Of a stretch of 64,000 nucleotides of DNA, positions 60,165 through 64,000 are shown piece after piece. Positions within the stretch are counted from its first letter, which is position 1. Each line of letters begins with the position of its first letter. Under the pieces are notes generated by a model. The model was not told the origin of the DNA and searched no databases. It saw nothing but the letters and a program-made list of their open reading frames with translations. The translations under genes and the position numbers were made by a program. Origin of the DNA: Pyrus communis (Eukaryota > Streptophyta > Magnoliopsida > Rosales > Rosaceae); assembly GCF_963583255.1 (NCBI RefSeq), contig NC_084807.1:3537872-3601871 (forward strand). The letters run 5' to 3'.

Positions 60165-60400
60165 TATTCTGTGACATCCCGTCCCGAGATTTATCGTATT
60201 TTCTTCTCAATAGTAATGAAATTATCAAAATACCTCTGAGATGCCACATAGGCCTTCCACGTGGACCTTATTTTTCCTTTCATTTTTCCACTCTTATTTT
60301 GTAACATCCCACACTAACCAACGGAGAGGGGGTGATGTGCCTTATATGTACATACCCACCTCCCTATAGCACGAGGCCTTTTAGGAACTCATGGGCTTTA

Positions 60401-60482
60401 GATTCCATCAGAACTCCGAAGTTAAGCGAGTTCGGGCGAGAGCAATCCCAGGATGGGTAACCGACTAGAAAGTTCTCTTGTG
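60401..60482 (+). repeat. 5S rRNA-like segment in Cassandra LTR 1
   Basis: GATTCCATCAGAACTCCGAA, GTTAAGCGAG and GGGCGAGAGCAATCCCAGGA, then TGGGTAACCGACTAG, resemble the middle and 3' part of plant 5S rRNA including the internal Pol III promoter boxes. Equivalent copies lie at about 60747-60828 and 61090-61172. Confidence 0.9.
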
Positions 60483-60746
60483 AGTTACCAGAAACAAAAC
60501 TGTGAGTGCGTGGCCGGGGCCCAAAGCGGACAATATCATGTTACGGTAAAGCTGAGACTGGGATGTGACAGAATGGTATCAGAGCCACTCTATCGTTCGG
60601 TGTCAGTGTGCCGACGAGGATGTTGGGCCCCTAAGGGGGATGAATTGTAACATCCCACATTAATCAACAGAGAGGGGATGATGTGCCTTATATGTACATG
60701 CCTACCTTCATATAGTACGAGGCCTTTTGGGAACTCACTGGCTTCA

Positions 60747-60828
60747 GGTTCTATTAGAACTTCGAAGTTAAGCGAGTTTGGGGTAGAGCAATCCTAGGAT
60801 GGGTGACCCACTAGGAAGTTCTCGTGTG
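60747..60828 (+). repeat. 5S rRNA-like segment in Cassandra LTR 2
   Basis: More diverged copy (TTCTATTAGAACTTCGAAGT, then TAAGCGAGTTTGGGGTAGAG) with GGATGGGTGACCCACTAGGA. Confidence 0.88.
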
Positions 60829-61089
60829 AGTTCCCAGAAACAAAACTGTGAGAGCGTGGCTGGGGCCCAAAGTTGACAATATTGTATTGCGGCGGAGCCA
60901 GTCTAGGATGTGATAAAATAGTATCAAAGACACTCTGCCACGTGGTGTGAGTGTGCCAACGAGGATGTCGGGCCCCTAAGGGGGTGGATTGTAACATCCC
61001 ACATCGACCAACGGATAGGGGGTGATATGCTTTATATGTACAAGCCCACCTCCCTATAGCACGATGCCTTTTGGGAACTCACTGACTTC

Positions 61090-61172
61090 GGATTCCATCA
61101 GAACTCCGAAGTTAAGCGAGTTTGGGCGAGAGTAATCTCAGGATGGGTGACCTACTGGGAAGTTCTTGTGTG
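61090..61172 (+). repeat. 5S rRNA-like segment in Cassandra LTR 3
   Basis: GGATTCCATCAGAACTCCGA, AGTTAAGCGAGTTTGGGCGA, and GGATGGGTGACCTACTGGGA. Closest of the three to 5S rRNA. Confidence 0.9.
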
Positions 61173-61570
61173 AGTTCCCAGAAACAAAACCGTGAAGGCG
61201 TGACCGGGGCCCAAAGCGGACAATATCGTGCTATGGCGAGGTCAAGATTGGGATGTGACATATTTACTATTTTTTAGTAGTACTCATTTTTACGAACACA
61301 TAACCGCAAACGGAACTTATTTCGGAGATATAACGAACAAGTTATGTTCGAAACTGTGTAAAAATAACTGAGGCAATTTCAAATTCGAAATCCTCATGCA
61401 GTGTGCATCACTGCTTGGCCATGCAAGTGGTTTTAAATAAATAATTATTTTGGGTTTTAAAACCCACTTTCTTGTGACATCATCTCCATCAAAATCATAA
61501 ATCTTCATCACTTTTTCCTTCTTCCCTCACGTGACTCTCTCACTCTCTACCTACTCTGACATCATTCTTT

Positions 61571-61604
<34 letters not shown>

Positions 61605-61727
61605 AAAATTATATATTTTCTTCCCTCTCAAACTTTCCCGGTTCCCTCTCTTTCATGGTAACTCTCTCAAACTCCCTCAACTCTTATCTCTTCGATCTCA
61701 ACTTTCTGTCTCATGTCTCTCTTTCTT

Positions 61728-61771
<44 letters not shown>

Positions 61772-63856
61772 CCCTCTCACTCTCTCCTTTTTCTTTTTCC
61801 AGCCCTCTATCTCTTTAAAACTTTGGACTCTCTCTCCACACCTCGCCATTCTTCCTCCAGCGAACCACCCAAACCACCACCACAACCCAAACTTACCACC
61901 TCATCCCATTTCTTTCCTCGAGCCCAGAAATTCGAACTAAACCCTCAGGCCCGCACACAAACTAGAGAAACAGAGGATGGAGAACTCCGACGAGTTCTCA
62001 AATTTTCTAATCGAGGTAAGACTCGAAATACCTTCGATCTCTTCCTCTTCGACGTTTTACTTTTATTTTTGAGTCGCATACATGTTTTGGTGACAACCTA
62101 GTGTAGAAATCAACTTGGGGAAAATCTCTCCAATTTTCCGGCAATGGACCCGTGAGTTGTAGGTGTTTTCCGGCCATGACGGAGAACCAAAATGGTACAA
62201 TTCGAATCCCTGCCCTCCTAGCTTTATTTTGGTAATTAAACAGTGAGTTGTGGTTGAGATTTGAGCTCAATCGGAGCTTAGCAAGCTATCTTGGCCAACC
62301 AACCAGGAAATCAACGACCAGACCTGCAATGAGGATCAAGTCGACCTGTTTTGAAAAGAACAAAAAAGTCCAAAACCCGATCCATGAACCGGCCTAAACC
62401 CATGACCTGTTAACCCTAACCTGGATCCGGGAGTCCAAACGTGCCAACCCAACTCGCACTGAAATAGGAAAAAAAAAGGTCTAAGCCCAAACCTTTGGCC
62501 TAACCCGGCTCAATTCTGAAATGGGCTTAAAATATTCCTTATGTTAACTTTTTCGAAATTTTCTCGGAAACCCTCGTAGGCTAATATCAATGCTCCGAGT
62601 CTATTTTTTACATTTGTTTAGTGAAATTTTGAAGTTTTAACGTAGTTGATCGGCACGGCGTCTCAGTTGACTTTTTAAGGTTGATCGTTAACCTTTTTGC
62701 AAAATTTGCCAAAGACACCTCTTAGCGTATTTTGATGCTATGATTCCAAATCCGTACTCCGTTTTCCCAAATTTAGTCGTTTAAGTTAAGTTTTACTAAT
62801 AGGTCACAATATTATGTTTAGGTGCAATTACTATCGAAGACTCCAGCTTTCCTAGCTCGAATGGATGTGACATTGCAAGTATCTATGAGTGGGTCTTTTC
62901 GTGTGTATATATATGATTTTTCCCAACAACTGCTTTTATATATTATGATATGACATACCATGTTTAGCTTTACAAATAGACTTTCAGTACACTTGATGTT
63001 TTAATATTATTTGTGAGCATAAACTTGTGGCATGACATCCTTGCGTTTTATCTGCTCATTATTACATGTTTGCACGCTGTCTCTTAGTTATTTGTCCTAT
63101 CATGGGTCAATGACCAACTTCATGTGTAGTTCACATGCACTGTTTACGTTCGCTTTGGATCCAGAGTTAGGTGTCAGCCTGTCATTTTGTTTGACGTTTT
63201 AGACTCGTATGTAATACGACTAGCGCATCTGATGTGATATAGTACTAGAATGTAAAACCTACACCCAGCTTGTTCCATTGTTTGAATATCTCTGCAATGG
63301 ATTTGTGTGCCTACATAAATTAATGAGCATTGATTTCTTATGGTGTCGAATTGAGATTTATTGTTGAGGAAACTTATTGTGCCCTACATCTTTTGACTCA
63401 TTTTTGTTGTAGCGTACCGTATTACTTTCTAGTATTATAATATTTTTGGAAAACCACATACTTGTTTTACAGCGAGAGGTTACACTTTTCCAAAAAATTT
63501 TACAAAATTTTATTTGCAGATCCACTCACCTTTGTTTTTTGCCCTATTAGGATTTTAGTGGCAGAGGTTTCATGACGACGAGGATTGTTGGTAAAAGTTG
63601 TTATGTAGGAGACTTATCTTTTCGATATAAATGTCCTTACTCTTCTTTTACTGCAATTTATTTATGTTGACATCACTTGTGTGATATGGGTTCAATCCTG
63701 CTCACATGCACACTCTATATTAGTCACTTTAAGGTTTTAATTTATTCACATTTCCACATCACTACATGTTATGGCTTCGTCACCTTCCAGGTGTCGGCCA
63801 ACACATCGCGATTCGGGTGTCCAAGTGGACATTCTAGGTCGGGATGTGTCATTTTC

Positions 63857-64000
63857 TCTCGGCTGTTTACCTAATTTTGGATATTTTGGCTTAATATGTC
63901 CAACTTCTACTGTTGTGGTAAATCTATATTTTTACAACTCATGTAAATTGCTTCCTAATTTATCTCTTAGCTTTTATTTGACTACACTCTTATCTAAGAA
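63857..64000 (-). pseudogene. Endogenous caulimovirid continues past the window edge
   Basis: Minus strand from the right edge. A frame with two stops reads KLRDKLGSNLHEL and KYRFTTTVEVGHIKPKYPKL before meeting the solo LTR target site. Composition and frame behaviour match the viral blocks at 53.7-60.2 kb, and its position puts it upstream of the acidic coat-like region. I do not recognise the exact domain (movement/coat part expected). Confidence 0.45.

Larger units (their letters stand above)
60300..61260 (+). mobile_element. Cassandra TRIM with three LTRs and two internal domains
   Basis: LTRs at 60300-60570, 60646-60915 and 60990-61260 (about 271 bp each), starting TGTAACATCCCACA and ending GGATGTGACA (GATA in the middle copy). 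Between them are two internal segments of 74-75 bp. Each starts with a primer-binding site of initiator-tRNA-Met type (TGGTATCAGAGC at 60574; TAGTATCAAAGAC in the second) and ends with a GGGCCCCTAAGGGGG purine tract. Perfect 5-bp duplication TATTT (60295-60299, 61261-61265). Every LTR carries a 5S-rRNA-like part, the defining trait of Cassandra. Non-coding; depends on other retrotransposons. Confidence 0.95.
60170..63851. mobile_element. Solo LTR in the pararetrovirus, hosting a Cassandra element
   Basis: Begins TGTGACATCCCGTCCCGA and ends GGTCGGGATGTGTCA. Flanks TATTC (60165-60169) and TTTTC (63852-63856) give a 5-bp duplication with one mismatch. About 2.7 kb without the nested Cassandra. 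The interior matches the 8514 element: TCTATGAGTGGGTCTTTT (about 62882), GGATCCAGAGTTAGGTG (about 63157), a CCACTCACCTTTG/TTTTTTGCCC stretch (about 63522) and CACCTTCCAGGTGTCGGCC (about 63781). It also has a T24 tract and a CT microsatellite (61732-61766). The 61655-62101 open frame lies in CT-rich leader-like LTR sequence and is not a gene. Confidence 0.82.

Noticed and set aside
60401..61172. 5S rRNA gene cluster
   Set aside because: The 5S-like parts lie in LTRs with TGTAACATCCCACA starts, primer-binding sites and purine tracts; this is Cassandra, not rDNA.
61655..62101. 148-codon open frame rich in S, L and P
   Set aside because: Reads through a CT microsatellite in the leader-like part of a solo LTR.

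Overview
The window is plant nuclear DNA. Genes have short exons with GT..AG introns, flanked by AT-rich intergenic DNA full of MITEs, solo LTRs, TRIMs, SINEs, a LINE fragment, a plastid DNA insertion and an endogenous pararetrovirus. Protein resemblances fit a woody eudicot. Rosaceae (apple/pear/Prunus-like) is my impression from the repeat families, not something proven here.

Six host loci can be supported. (1) 29-1252 (+): the last six exons of an AGO4/6/9-clade ARGONAUTE, entering from the left edge, with a decayed extra copy of its last exon at about 1693-1860. (2) 4491-5464 (-): an AREB/ABF/ABI5-group bZIP factor whose C-terminal exon I could not find; its leader and promoter carry AT/GA microsatellites at 6.5-6.9 kb. 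(3) 16406-20932 (+): a complete two-exon SUN-domain nuclear-envelope protein. (4) 24529-27000: a broken partial copy of that SUN gene. (5) 47542-50723 (+): a complete nine-exon type I inositol polyphosphate 5-phosphatase of 525 aa. (6) 51968-52318 (+): a small secreted-peptide precursor. Two or three related units on the minus strand at 24.1-24.4, 27.8-28.3 and 30.6-30.8 kb look like 7SL (SRP) RNA genes or pseudogenes. They have a plant USE plus TATA promoter, an Alu-domain-like fold and an oligo-T end, and the third is 5'-truncated with an A36 tail.

Mobile DNA fills the rest. A 3.8 kb solo LTR (8514-12288) contains a hAT element with a perfect 8-bp target duplication. The SUN intron holds a 306-bp TRIM; the duplicated SUN copy keeps the corresponding empty site. 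A 1.2 kb solo LTR (22511-23690) sits in a locally amplified SUN 3'-flank module. A 4.8 kb PIF/Harbinger-like element (32194-36979, TAA duplications) contains a LINE fragment. A MITE is nested in a foldback element at 39.3-40.7 kb. A hAT element lies at 43717-44437, next to plastid trnA exon 1 plus intron DNA at 44728-45004.

The right end (53.7-64 kb) is the most layered part. A decayed endogenous caulimovirid lies on the minus strand, with coat-like acidic region, zinc-ribbon plus aspartic protease, reverse transcriptase, RNase H and a second ORF. It is split by two solo LTRs of the same terminal type as the 8.5 kb one. One of these contains a Cassandra TRIM with three LTRs and two internal domains, each LTR carrying a 5S-rRNA-like segment. 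The insertion order is therefore readable: pararetrovirus, then solo LTR, then Cassandra.
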